This document shows positions 36,471 to 47,706 of a stretch of DNA of 64,000 bases, in pieces. The position numbers and the translations under genes are program-made. A model generated the notes under the pieces. The model searched no databases. It saw only the letters and a program-made list of their open reading frames with translations, and was not told the origin of the DNA. Each line of letters opens with the position of its first letter. Position 1 is the stretch's first letter. Source of the stretch: Andrena cerasifolii. Taxonomy: Eukaryota > Arthropoda > Insecta > Hymenoptera > Andrenidae. Location of the stretch: contig NC_135119.1 in NCBI RefSeq assembly GCF_050908995.1, positions 15,252,001-15,316,000 of the forward strand. The letters run 5' to 3'.

Positions 36471-38503
36471 TTAGACATGAAATTTTTTTTTGGAAAATAG
36501 AAAATTTGGCGGTGTTCGATGAAATGAAATAACTAGCAACGAATTCATCGCCAGTTTTTCCGCGACACATTCCCGCCGTTTCCGCACAATTTCACGGCGC
36601 CTGACATGGAGAAATTAAAGCGTCGCTGCCATAAATTACCGCGTTTCCGCGAGAAGTGACGTCACGGCCCGCAATTCGACCATGGGAGACGGAACGAGGT
36701 CTCATTAGTCTTTTACAGTCTGCCATATGGGCACAAGTCGATTCCCACAGCACTGGGACTGATACGCGATGCCACAGAATGCACGTAAACTCAGCCTCAT
36801 TTACGTTTCGCATCCGAAACGTGAGATTTTCACCGTTAAAAGTGTCTATCTCGTAGCTAGCGTCGCTTCTCCTCCGTGCACAGTTGAAGGCAGGGGAGTT
36901 CGATTGTTTAGAAATCAACGAATTAAAATAATCGTTCAGATAGTGGCGGAGATTTTAATTAAATCGTTCTCTCGCAAATGGCTGCTTAAGCAGCAACGAA
37001 AAAGGACACCGAGGACAGATGTTTAGAAGAATAGAAGCGAACTCACCGTTAAAATGCGAAGCTAACGGGCCGCCGAGAATCTTCTTGGAATTCCCTGTCC
37101 GGTTTTACGGAGGCAGCGTCAACTTAGTTTTATTGCGGCAATATAGCAGGGATGCTCGCTGTACTATTGTTCAACTTTTTCGTTGTCCGGCCCCGGAGCA
37201 GGTATCGCAGACCTTTGCAGCTAATAGGGACGAAATAATGGCGGTCGATCGACCTTCGATTCAGCGGCCAGTCTGCCACGTATTCTCAAATTCTAGAAGG
37301 TCACCTCCATTGTCTTCCACTCCCCAACTCTTTATCATATTCTCTTTAAATCAATCCCTCCCACGCACACTGCTACCAGCCTCGTCCTTTACCCCAGGTA
37401 CAAGTCTATTCAGCATTGTTTTATGTACTTAAGAGCAAAGGGTGGTACTTAAATATCGCTCATAAGAATTTGTCACCCCTTTCGCAAAATTATCCCCATT
37501 CCCAACCGAGGCGCCAACTTCGACTCAGGTGCCGGCGACCGTCACCCGTGCACCAGCCTGTACACCGCGTCGATTTCGCTTTTACTACCCCGTACGCTAC
37601 TATCTCCTGCCCTTGGAAGAAAACGGGTGATCATGGAGGTGTCCCCGGCGGTCCGAGGAGGCGCGTTATCGCGGGGAATTCCCTCGCTAGCCGAAAACCG
37701 CGTTTCGCCGAGAGAACCCTACGCAGGCCTCGGCCATTCTCGTGGAATAAAAGCCAAGGGAGTTCCCCACGGGTGCTGAGCCCTCGCGTGGATTTCATTT
37801 CAGGAACGCATAAAATGGTGACGGCGGCGGCGGTGGTTTCGGGGTGGGGCGAGGGGAAGGTGAACGGCGGGATAGAGAGGAAGAAAGGAGTCGGAGCCGA
37901 GGGGAGAAGAATGGAAGAGGGCAGAAGAGTCCCGGGCTGTAGGCACGGGGGAGAAAGAGATACGCCGCGGCCCGGCCGGCTGGCAAGCAGATGGTTGTTG
38001 CGCCGTTTATTGGTTTACTCGTCGGTTCAGCCATCACGTCCCGTTCCAGCACTTCCAGCCATCGGACCAGCCGGTGTTCCTCTTTGTGTTGTTACGCCGG
38101 ATCGACCAACACCAAGCCCTTATCTACTCTCCTCCGGCCCGACGTGATATAACAGAGCGTGGATCAGCAGCTCGGCTCGGACGCCGATACTACCGATCTG
38201 ACACTCGCACCCGGAGACTTTATTCAAATGTATGTTGATTTTACGGTGCTCGTTACTCCATCAACGTTATTTGTCAGTTCTTTCGGAATGTCAACTACTT
38301 TCAAGCTCTTGCACGAAATTTGTGATAGCCCTGTGGTTTTACTATGCAGGCCCGTTTGTAATTTTTGTGGAAGTTTGATCATTGAAATACGCCTGGTGAG
38401 CATACAGTCGAATCTTCAAGCGCCCTTTACTTGCTTCTTCCATTCGGTGGTGAACTTGAGATTCGATTTCGTAAGCGTAAGAGAATCGAGAGCAAGGAAT
38501 GTA

Positions 38504-38818
38504 TAAAAAAAATTATGTAAAAAGATTTTATTTAAAATGCACTAAAAATTAAAAAAGAAACAATCCATTTCATGTACCCAATTTCGATGGTGTTTTTCAC
38601 TTTACATAAAATCGTGGAGCAGGATATCTCGCAACAAAATCATTTCCACGCTTGGTTCTGTATTAAACTGATTCATATTCTGTTATGAAATATCCTGCTC
38701 CACGATTTTATTTAAAGTGAAAAACACCATCGAAATTGGGTACAAGAAATGGATTGTTTTTTTTTTAAATTTTTAGTGCATTTTAAATAAATTCGTTTAA
38801 CATAAAATTCTTTTTGTA
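38504..38818. mobile_element. long hairpin element (about 125-bp arms)
   Basis: Arms near 38504-38628 and 38687-38818 pair almost perfectly, including GTGGAGCAGGATAT and GGTGTTTTTCACTTTA blocks, around a loop of about 60 bases. The tips are TATA-like, so TA may be the target. If transcribed it would form a long double-stranded RNA hairpin. Confidence 0.7.
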
Positions 38819-39155
38819 TATTTTTTTTTTATTATTTACGTTATAGTGTCTAAGTTTTGATTCGTGGTTATGTGCTGATTTCATGTCGATTGATTTGATT
38901 TGATTTGTGGTTATAGGCTGATTTAAAGTTGTTTGTATTTGTGGTTATGGGTTATATTTATTGATGACGGGGTAATTTTTTCACCCCCTCGTGGTTAATT
39001 TTTTTTTAACTATTGTATTGTCATTCATACTACGCACGCCTCCAAAGTTTCAAGACAATTGGATAATTCGAAGTTGGTTAAATTTGAGTTGCCAGATTTG
39101 AACCAAACATACAAACATACAAACAGATGATCGAAGCTGAATAAAATCGTTTAAA

Positions 39156-39286
39156 AGCGGACTAACCCACATTGAAAACAAATTATTTATCCTATTTTAT
39201 ACGATGAGTACAGCCTATTGTATTCCGATAGGAATACATTATTACTAACTCAATTTTGTGAAAAAATGTGGGTTAGTTCGTTTTTG
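39156..39286. mobile_element. small inverted-repeat element (AACCCACAT family)
   Basis: GCGGACTAACCCACATTG at the left mirrors AATGTGGGTTAGTTCG at the right, about 130 bp apart, with an AT-rich centre. No target duplication was resolved. Confidence 0.5.
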
Positions 39287-40215
39287 CTGCAAATGCCTCC
39301 GTCTTCTGTACTTATTCTTTAATTTCATGAAGAATTTTCAAGTTCTACGCAAAATTTCGTAGTCTGCCTTGCGGTCATGCATCGTTCGTTATTAACCGTT
39401 ATTTTTTTTTGTGCTACGTGATGCACCCTCCTGTTTCCGTTTGCTAACGAATTTCTTAACGATGCGTCACGATTCGTCGCAGTGTGAATCGCGTTGAGGA
39501 GAGGAAGCTCGTGCTTTTTGCAGGGTGAAAGTAAAAACTTTTACCGAGGAGTGTGCCGCGTAAGTAAAAGTTGTTTCACGATTGGTTTATTTTTCAGGCC
39601 GAGTAGGGTGCGGATGTCGATTGTTCCACGAGGGGCTCTGGCGGTAAAAGGGTTGATTGATGCTGACTCGGCTGCTTTTATCGCTACTTACACGGTACTC
39701 TACATTTCACTTATGTTCTCTATAGAATTTAAAACGAGGTTAATTCTGCCGTGCGCGACAAGGCGTTCTTATTATTAGAATACTTTCTTCGTTTCAGATA
39801 TTCCAAGTCATCAAAATGAGTCTCATCGACATTCAGCCTCCGACTATTTAATCGAAAGGTTCGTACCGAATGGAAATGGAAATAAAACTTTCTTAACATA
39901 ATTTCATTACAGGTACACTTTTTGGCCGCAACGGAATTTTAAACATAAACCACAAACAACAGTGGTTCATTCCAAATTGCAATTAAACCAAAAGTTCCTT
40001 TCGAGGGCTACTGTCTCAGGTATGCGACGTTAGTTTCTTATAAAGAATTAAAGTGTCTCTGTGGAAAACACTGTAAGTGCCAAAATTAAAAAAAAAAAAT
40101 TAGTGGGAAATGTTCTACGTGCCAACGGTAACACATTGTACCTATAGAATTTGACTTTTGGCACTTACAGTGATTTCTATAAGGACTCTTCAATTAATCA
40201 TAAAGTCCTTGCAAT

Positions 40216-40862
40216 TAGGGTTTATACAAAAACTGACTTTTGAAAAAACCGGTTTTCGAATTCCACTATTCCCAAACAAACTGGTTGAACCGGTTTTCGA
40301 ATTCCACTATTCCCAAAAAACCGGTTAAACCAGTTTTCGAATTCCACTATTCCCAAAAAAAAAACGGTTGAACCGGTTTTCGAATTTTCACAAAAAATAT
40401 AATTAAAATAGTAAATAAATACTTGTATTTATTTTTAAAAATTTCAGTTACCTTAATATTATGGAATTAAAAAAAAATATAATAAAATAATATATACTCT
40501 ATTTATAAAGAACTAAAGAAACAAAATTATAATAACTAAAATCCGTACAAAATATAAATCTTTTAAAAGGCGGTACCCAATTATAAATCTTTATTCCATT
40601 TAGTATTTTTGTTTCTTCTGAAGATATGAAGTCATGAAGAGTAGTTTTACAGTAAACTGTTACCTATTACAATATGCTTGTGTCCGCGGTGATTTCAAGT
40701 CAAAATGTTAACGTTTTTAAATAAATAATTAATTCATTTCTGCATATTATTTCTAGTATATAAAACCGTTTTTTTTTAAATTTAAAACCGGTTTTCGAAT
40801 TCTAAAAATTTATAAATAAAAACCGGTTTTTAAACCCGGTTTTTTAAAACCGACAAACCCTA
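40216..40862. mobile_element. hAT-type element with AACCGGTT repeats
   Basis: Ends TAGGGTTTAT and, reversed, TAGGGTTTGT are flanked by a perfect 8-bp duplication CTTGCAAT (40208-40215 and 40863-40870), the hallmark of hAT insertion. Near the left end a unit of about 41 bp (AACCGGTTTTCGAATTCCAC...) repeats just over three times, at 40248-40387. The right end has further AACCGGTTTT copies. The AT-rich centre encodes nothing. The perfect duplication suggests a fairly recent insertion. Confidence 0.85.
40248..40387. repeat. tandem repeat, about 41-bp unit
   Basis: Just over three units, each with a CCGGTTTTCGAATTCCACTA core and TTCCCAAA spacer, lie inside the hAT element. They are probably subterminal transposase-binding repeats. 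Confidence 0.85.
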
Positions 40863-40870
40863 CTTGCAAT

Positions 40871-42208
40871 TTCAGAATTCCCAAATTCCATTTCATCTAA
40901 CCCCTTTATGATGCTTCTACCGAGCACTGAATCGAAACTGCTAAACACTTCAAACTTGAGCGAGTTTAATAACTTTCCCCGACTCTGCCAACTCCAAATA
41001 AACGCATTCTCTCGCCGACTATTAGTCGCTAATACGAAAGCAGTATTTTCCAAAGCATTGAAGCCGGCGAAATGCCGCGTATATCAGAATTCGCGCGAGT
41101 TACATTACTCGGGGGTTAACTTCCGGCAGGAGGTACAACCTAGAGGGCCAGGGAAGTTTCAATGGCCCCGAAGCAACAGTTCTAATACCGAAAATTATGT
41201 GAACAGGGGGATGACGATAATAGCGTCGCCGTTGTTGGGGTTCGCGGGCGAGCCAGTAATGGCGAACCAAGGGGGTGACTATCGGATCGATAGAGGGAAA
41301 CGCTGGCGAAACGTCCACGACCACCGATTACGCTCCACCTATCGGATTCCAGGGACTGCTGGAGAGAATACGCCCTCTGCACTTGGACGCTTTGAGGTGG
41401 GAAATTTGGAAAAATTCGAGGCTGCGAATTTTGGAGAAAATAATTCAACTTTCCGGTCCAAGTTCCTTTTACTACTTTGAATCTTAAAATCTTTCTCAGT
41501 TTTTACCCGTGTGGTTTTGATAGTCCCAGCGGGGATGTTATTCCCTTCTCCAGGGAACAAATCAATGTCTGCCTGGCTATAAATAAGTGCGCACATAGGA
41601 TTCGTTTCGTATATCATCGTTAAAGTCACATTTCACGGGATTAAGGTTTCGAAGGAATTTTCGACTGCTCGTTAGACTAAGCTCTCTTGTTTCTGTCGGC
41701 AGCTAAAGATTCCTGTAGTTACGAACGGATTATTAAGAAGTCAGAGACAGTGGGTGCGCAAATAAGACCTTAAGTTTGCGGCATTAAGCTTAAAGTGTTT
41801 TGACGGCGCAGCCTAAACTCGACCCGCCTTAATTCGAGTTAATCCCGATGAGCGGGCGGGTGGGGAGGATTCGAAGAGGATTAACGACTGCGGTATAGAT
41901 GTCGAAGGATCATGGGAAGCTTATCGGTGTCCTATCGCTTTCGTTTCTCTGAACAAAGTGATCCTACAAAATATTTTGACACCCTACAAAGGCTGTCTTC
42001 TTCCAGACTTACAGTATAAACGAAACACGCCCTAATCCAACGAACAAAAAACGCCGAATCTTTCGACTCAGGGGAGCAAGTTGCCATTTTCAGCGCCTTC
42101 CAATTCCTCTACCCTGAAGGAACAAATCCCTATCGACAAAATCGTTCCAGTGAACTAACAAGAGAAGATCGATAAACCGGTAATTCGACAAATTATGAAA
42201 CTTTGGGG
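40871..42208. other. intergenic DNA, no gene seen
   Basis: Unique-looking DNA. A plus-strand frame of 190 codons at 40908-41480 overlaps several minus-strand frames and has no recognisable motif, so it is not called. Confidence 0.45.
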
Positions 42209-42211
42209 TAT

Positions 42212-42570
42212 GGGGCCGTCCTTAAATTACGTAAGGGTAATGTTTACGAATTCTTACCCCCTACCTCTGTCAGTATAAGAATTCGTAAGATTTGATATTC
42301 CAACCCCCTGCTTACGAAATATTTTTTGCACTTCATTTTTTTAGTTATTAAAATTCTTTTAAAGGTTTATATAATTCATTTAACTTGGTTTCGGGAAATT
42401 TAAACTAAAACTACTTTTCTGGAACATTAATGATAGAATTTGTATTTATTTAAAATTAGGTTAAACAATATTACGTAAGACGCTACCTCACTTCCCCCTT
42501 GTAAGGAAACGTAAGAAATTCGCGACCCCCTCCCCCTCCAAAACGCCTTACGTAATTTAAGGATGACCCC
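42212..42570. mobile_element. GGGGCCGTCC element (359 bp)
   Basis: The left tip GGGGCCGTCCTTAAATTACG mirrors the right tip, which reversed reads GGGGTCATCCTTAAATTACG. TAT lies on both sides (42209-42211 and 42571-42573). Internal CCCCCT/AGGGGG-type stretches and further inverted segments fold toward the centre. Superfamily unresolved. Confidence 0.7.
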
Positions 42571-42594
42571 TATGTATAGGATATATAAGTATGT

Positions 42595-42907
42595 ATTACG
42601 CAACTGTTTTTGTTGCCCAAGTTCACTCTAAAATTGAAATTGGGTGAAATTGACCCTTGAGAATATTTGCGTCATAACTCGCGAAATCTGAGAGACAGAA
42701 AAACAGTTTTCAGACAAAAGTTACTTCTTTTAATTAGAACTATCATTTGGTAGCTCGCAGTTTGCGAGTTATATCACAGACTCGGAAAATAGCCGGATTT
42801 TCACGTGTCAATTTCACCCCCTTAGAGTGAATTCGGGCAGCAAATAAAAATTACGTAATAAAAGTTTCATAATTCCTTTGAATTTCCAAGTTGGGGATCT
42901 TCCCTTG
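42595..42907. mobile_element. CAAG-ended element (family 1, copy 2, left end lost)
   Basis: The right two thirds match the element at 35433-35858, including the ACAAAAGTTACTTCTTTTAA centre and a right tip that reversed reads CAAGGGAAGATCCCC. TAA follows at 42908. The left tip is missing and the copy starts about 25 bp after the element at 42212-42570. Confidence 0.65.
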
Positions 42908-42910
42908 TAA

Positions 42911-44263
42911 CTATTTGACATATCTATTGTCTCGCGTGTCTAGTTGATTCGCACGATCGGGGAACACGGTATCCAGGATATCTATGCCTCTAACCGGGCT
43001 CCGGCAATGATTTCAGGTAAACACAGGCACGCCAGCTGACCAAGTAACCTGGAAATGCAAGGTACATCGACACGCGTGCTCAAATAAAAGGAGCTGTACC
43101 GCTAAGGAATAAGAGGAGAAGGAGGACGAAAGAGAACACGACCTTGCTACATTCAGCTGTGTCATCCGCGAGCCGTTAACGGTCAGGTGCTTTCGATCCC
43201 AGGGACGAGCATCAATCACTATCGGTAGTGCAGGTGTAATATGATTATTGTCGCTAAGATAACCCGCTATGATATACTCCCGGGAAGTGTGCCAAGTGAC
43301 ATAACAGGATTTATCTTTAACGGCGTATCGGAGCCACTCAACCGAACCAACGAATCCTAGCGTCACCTCTGGCTACCAGTTCCTTCGTTATTCCACGATC
43401 ACAGAGAGCTGCCGCGACCCCGGTATGTTTCCCAGAACTTGGGACGCGGGCCATTAAGGAGATATCTTGATATGTAAATATGTTGGGAGATTGGTCGAAA
43501 TGCGCTCAAGTTGGAACAAGTTCTGAATAGAAAAGCTCCAGAGGCTGGTTAGTGATGAATGTAAGTTTTCTTCCAGAAACTTTCATTCTCACTGTACCCC
43601 TGACAACGCAGTTCCTTGAATAGAGGCACATTCGCGCAGACTTTCGAGTGTTCTCTTTTTTCTATCACACCGTACGATCGACATCACGAATCTGATAAGT
43701 TTCACGCGCGCGGATTACATTCGAAGTTAGTTTTTCTTTCGCGAGCTGAGAGGTTCGTTGCACGACACGCTCAGCAGAAATAGATGCTTCCCTGTTCGTT
43801 GGAAGAGTGACTCGGCGCAACCGGTCTATTTTCGAATGACTCTGCACTTCGAGGACTCTTGATCTGGGCTAGTGAGAGCGCCAATTTTAACTGTTTATCG
43901 GATCCTTTGAGACCACTGCGCCGTTTGGAACGTGATCGCACTTCGGCCAATCGAAACGCGACTTTTCTAATAAAAAAATTCAAAGCTCGTCCGAGGAGCT
44001 CTTTTCATTTCCATCGCGTATCCATAATCGAGGCGCGGATGAGTATCCGCAACGCTGTCTGAAACGCTAATTGGATAATATTTTTCAGGTAGACGAGTCC
44101 CGGAAGATGGGAGAAGGGTTGGGGCACACCGTCTGTCGCATACTGGGCCGAGGGAGGAGTTTAAGCAGGCACGTGCGTTGCATAACGAAGAAGCTAAGGG
44201 AAGAGAAAGAGAAACGCGAATGTCGTAAGATCTATGCGCCGATACGAGCGGGCCCAGTTAATG
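42911..44263. other. intergenic DNA upstream of mir-10
   Basis: No exon or clear promoter was recognised. The primary mir-10 transcript probably starts in or before this stretch. Short frames overlap on both strands. Confidence 0.4.
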
Positions 44264-44341
44264 CTCTACATCTACCCTGTAGATCCGAATTTGTTTGATA
44301 AGAGGCGACAAATTCGGTTCTAGAGAGGTTTGTGTGGTGCA
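44264..44341 (+). ncRNA. mir-10: mir-10 microRNA precursor
   Basis: This is the deeply conserved Hox-cluster microRNA gene mir-10. The 5' arm, ACCCTGTAGATCCGAATTTG onward (44274-44296), matches the miR-10-5p known across animals. The 3' arm, CAAATTCGGTTCTAGAGAGG onward (44309-44331), matches the insect miR-10-3p. The arms pair around a loop of about 12 bases to form a hairpin. In other arthropods and vertebrates mir-10 lies between the Hox5 (Scr) and Hox4 (Dfd) genes and is transcribed with them. Here it is 30.4 kb downstream of the Scr stop on the same strand, as expected. Its promoter could not be placed. Both mature arms have 8-mer matches in the probable Scr 3' UTR. Confidence 0.97.
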
Positions 44342-46533
44342 TACAGAGCTACAGTGGTCTCGAAGCAACGGTATCACTTTGCATGCACGACATTCGAGCG
44401 GAAACCCAATTCCGTCGCGAAACACTCCCGATCGATCATTCCCTCGCGTACAATTTGCCGATAAGGATTTACCAGGCGATTCTAACAAGGCCTTACTTGC
44501 AGGTCCCTCGAATACCCCGAATCACTCCCGCCGATCTCGTTTAGCCTGCCCCAGAACCTGTCTAACTTTAACTTTAATTTGCAAACCGCACCACGGAACG
44601 CGACGATCGCACGCCGCTGCCACGGGGGCCGAGGAATTCGCAACGTCCCTCCGCAAGAATGTCGCCATTACTCGTATGTAGTGCGCAATTACTCTTCGAG
44701 GATGACGCGCGTCCTCGTGTTTAAAGAGCTCGCCGTGCTTGCTCCCCGCGCTCGTCCCCAGGATACACTTTCTGACGAGGCGTCTCCGCCAGGTATGCGA
44801 ACCGGCTGTATAAAAAATATGCCAAAGGTGATAAAGAATTAATGATTGGCTATTAATACCGCGGGCTCGTTTGCGAATATACATGCGTGCGCCCGACGAT
44901 GAACTGTGTTACGTGTGACGGCGACCCGCAGCCGTGCTGCACACCTTGCGTTAGCTTGCACATTCCAGCCGCAGCTCGTACAGGCGGGCTCAAACTTTAA
45001 TTGCGCATTGTAAATCGATTGTTCTCGCGGGATCCCGCGTGTTCAGCCACTGTCCACGCTAGACTAACGACCGTAAACATCCGTATCGACGGGAGGAAGC
45101 AGTTCGTCAAGCTCAAACGCCTCTGAAGGTGTTTGCTCTAGAAAGCTTTAATCACTCCAGCGGAATCCTCTGAAAGGACGAGCGCTCTACGGGTCTCCCA
45201 AATGTGAACACTGCTGTTTCCAACGTCTTCCAGTCTCTACGTATTCGAAGGTCGAAGTCGTTTGATCGCTATCAATGGAAATCGAGCAATTGTACAGCCT
45301 TGCTTCAATCGAGCTGCACAATTTACGATTCTGCTCCGATGATGAAATCCCCGAGTTGCAAATCGTTGCGAGTTTTCTGAACGCGACGGACACGACGAGA
45401 AGAAATTTTACAAATTTCTTCACCTTCGTGTTTTGACTCCTTAAAGTTTTGTATAATTTTCAAGGGTTTCCTAAGAAGCTCGACGAATTAGTAAGGTGTG
45501 GAACAGTGGTAATTTAGGTTGATTGTATTTTCGGGGATGACACGTCGGCGCTCGAAGGATACTCGCGGTCGGGCGTTTCATGTTTTTTAATTTGCTCCTA
45601 TCCTTTTATTCACGGCCGATCGTCGGGGCTGGCGCGCGTGACGCGGGCACGCGGGTTTTCTTGAATCCTTCTGTAACAGCCACGACGCGTCCATTAATCT
45701 TTGATCGTGCTCACATTAAAATGACACGGCGGCTGTTACGCAAACGCCGGTAAGTGCTAATGAAGTGCATACACGTCCGTAATTACCAATCGAGCGGCCT
45801 GCCCACTTTTCACGCGCTCGCTACTCGAGAGGAGGAAAAGGAAAAAAGGCGGGATTTCGTAATGATTCCGTTGGAAAAAAATAAGCGTAATGATCGCTCG
45901 GAAGTTCTTTTTTTTACGAAGCGTCTGGTGATTTCCTTTACAAAAGTTTGGCGTTTCGTGAATTATAAGCACCTACCGTGAAACCTCGTCGGAGCTGCAA
46001 TAGGAAACATCAAAGTAATCAATGTCAATGGGAACTATTATTATTGCCATTATTTCGTTAAAAAATGACCCGCGGGAAGTTCGTAATTTATCGACGGCAG
46101 AGGGCGCTCGCGCTGATACGCTACTGAATTATAATTATCGCTTAATTGAATCGGGCTTAATTTGCTCGCTTATCAGGGAACAGTGGTATCGCGACCGTCA
46201 ATCAATAAAGCTCATTAACTCATTGGTGACAAGTAAGTATCTAATCGCGGCTTGTAATCATGACACATTACACATTCGCGGTGTACATGTAAAAACAGAA
46301 CACGCAGCTGTTAGTAACATAGAAAATCTGCAATTCAGAACAAATTGCTCGGCGAGCATCTACTGATGAAAAACGTCCGGCACGACTAATCGAAAAACTT
46401 GCCATAAGGTCGATGAAGTACACGTCGACGCGCAATTAAGATTATCCAGGGGAATACCACTTTGTAACGTTGCTTTAACGATTTCTCACGGTTCTCCACT
46501 ATACTTTTCTGGAGCACATAATATGTACATGTG
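44342..46533. other. intergenic DNA downstream of mir-10
   Basis: Unique-looking DNA with several overlapping short frames and no recognisable domain. No further microRNA seed family was recognised. Confidence 0.45.
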
Positions 46534-46535
46534 TA

Positions 46536-47381
46536 GGGTAGACCGGGGGCGATTGTAACAGGTTAAATATCTCAAAACATACGACAGATATTAACACAAA
46601 TTTTGGATAAACGATGAAGAATGACATTTCGAATACACAATATAGTATAGATACACAATAGCCACGCACAGTGAAGAAAATAACTTTTCGATACCCTAAA
46701 GTAACTTTTCCTTACTGATTTAAAATTGTAATATAAATACTCCCTTTGCAAGTACGTGTTTTCTTTATTTTTTAATATTTAATCTGACCATTTTTAAAGT
46801 AATACTGATCGTTAGTTATCACTTTTAAGTGTCTCGTTAATAAAAATTGATAATTTAAGTTCAAAAACCTGGTCGGGGGCGGTTGTAACATCGGCAGTCG
46901 GGGTAGGTTGTACCGGGACATAACCGAATAGTGACAAAGAAGATTAATCATATTGTCTTGTTTGCGTGGAATCTTATTACTGAATGTAAGGATTGATCAC
47001 ACGAAGAATGCACCAGCCAAAACGTTTTCTATTTATGCCACAATGGCGACACCGCATAATTGGTTATGAATTTTACTTTCTTCATTTATTATTATAATTA
47101 AAATCAATAAATATTTTAATTTTGTAAAGTGAAATTTGTGCTACTATCGACTCCGTGCAGTGTTACAACCGACCCGGGGTCAGGGACGATTGCAACACTT
47201 TCTCCGCTTCTGATTTTTTATTAATAACCGGAATATTACTTGACATACAGCGAAACTGTTGTGGCTCAAATAATGCCAAATAAGTAACATTTTCGTAAAA
47301 AAATACTGTTGCTGTAACTGTAATAGTTTTTGCGTAAGCGTATTCCAAAGCCAAAGTGTTACTACAGCCCTCGGTCTACCC
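46536..47381. mobile_element. TA-flanked GGGTAGACCGGGGGC element
   Basis: The left tip GGGTAGACCGGGGGCGATTG mirrors the right tip, which reversed reads GGGTAGACCGAGGGCTGTAG. TA lies at 46534-46535 and 47382-47383. The body (846 bp) contains several GGTTGTAAC / GTTACAACC blocks in both orientations. No transposase. The right-hand TA is shared with the next element. Confidence 0.75.
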
Positions 47382-47383
47382 TA

Positions 47384-47704
47384 CGCTAAGGTGCAAAGAA
47401 ATATAGGGGCAAAATATATTTTTATTATTCATGACTTCTAATAGTGGGCCTTTTATAAATGTTATTTAACCTGTGAAAGTTTGATCTTGATCAACAAATC
47501 GTTGAGGTGCCGCAAGCCATTAAAAAATTCCTATTTACTGATTGCGTGACTTTTGAATGGCTTACGGCACCTCAAAAAATTTGTTGACCAAGATCAAACT
47601 TTCACAGCTTAAATAACATTAAAAGAGGCAACTTTTGCCCACTATTAGAAGACATGAATAATAAAAAGAAACATTTTGCCCCTACATTTCGTTCCACCCT
47701 ACCC
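47384..47704. mobile_element. TA-flanked fold-back element (321 bp) abutting the previous one
   Basis: The right tip, reversed, reads GGGTAGGGTGGAACGAAATG. The left tip CGCTAAGGTGCAAAGAAATA is a decayed version of it. TA lies at 47382-47383 and 47705-47706. Arms of about 140 bp, with TAGGGGCAAAAT and GATCTTGATCAACAAAT blocks, pair around a short loop. Confidence 0.7.
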
Positions 47705-47706
47705 TA

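Larger units (their letters stand above)
36474..40207. other. intergenic DNA with small repeats, no gene seen
   Basis: Besides the fold-back at 38504 and the inverted repeat at 39156, a GC-rich block at 37.5-38.15 kb carries a 243-codon plus-strand frame (37416-38147) without any recognisable domain and with a minus-strand frame overlapping it. At 39105-39147 short ACATACAA direct repeats followed by GAATAAAA resemble a retrotransposon tail. Confidence 0.45.

Noticed and set aside
37416..38147. A 243-codon plus-strand frame
   Set aside because: Composition-driven openness; no domain, signal peptide or homologous motif was recognised and the opposite strand is open too.
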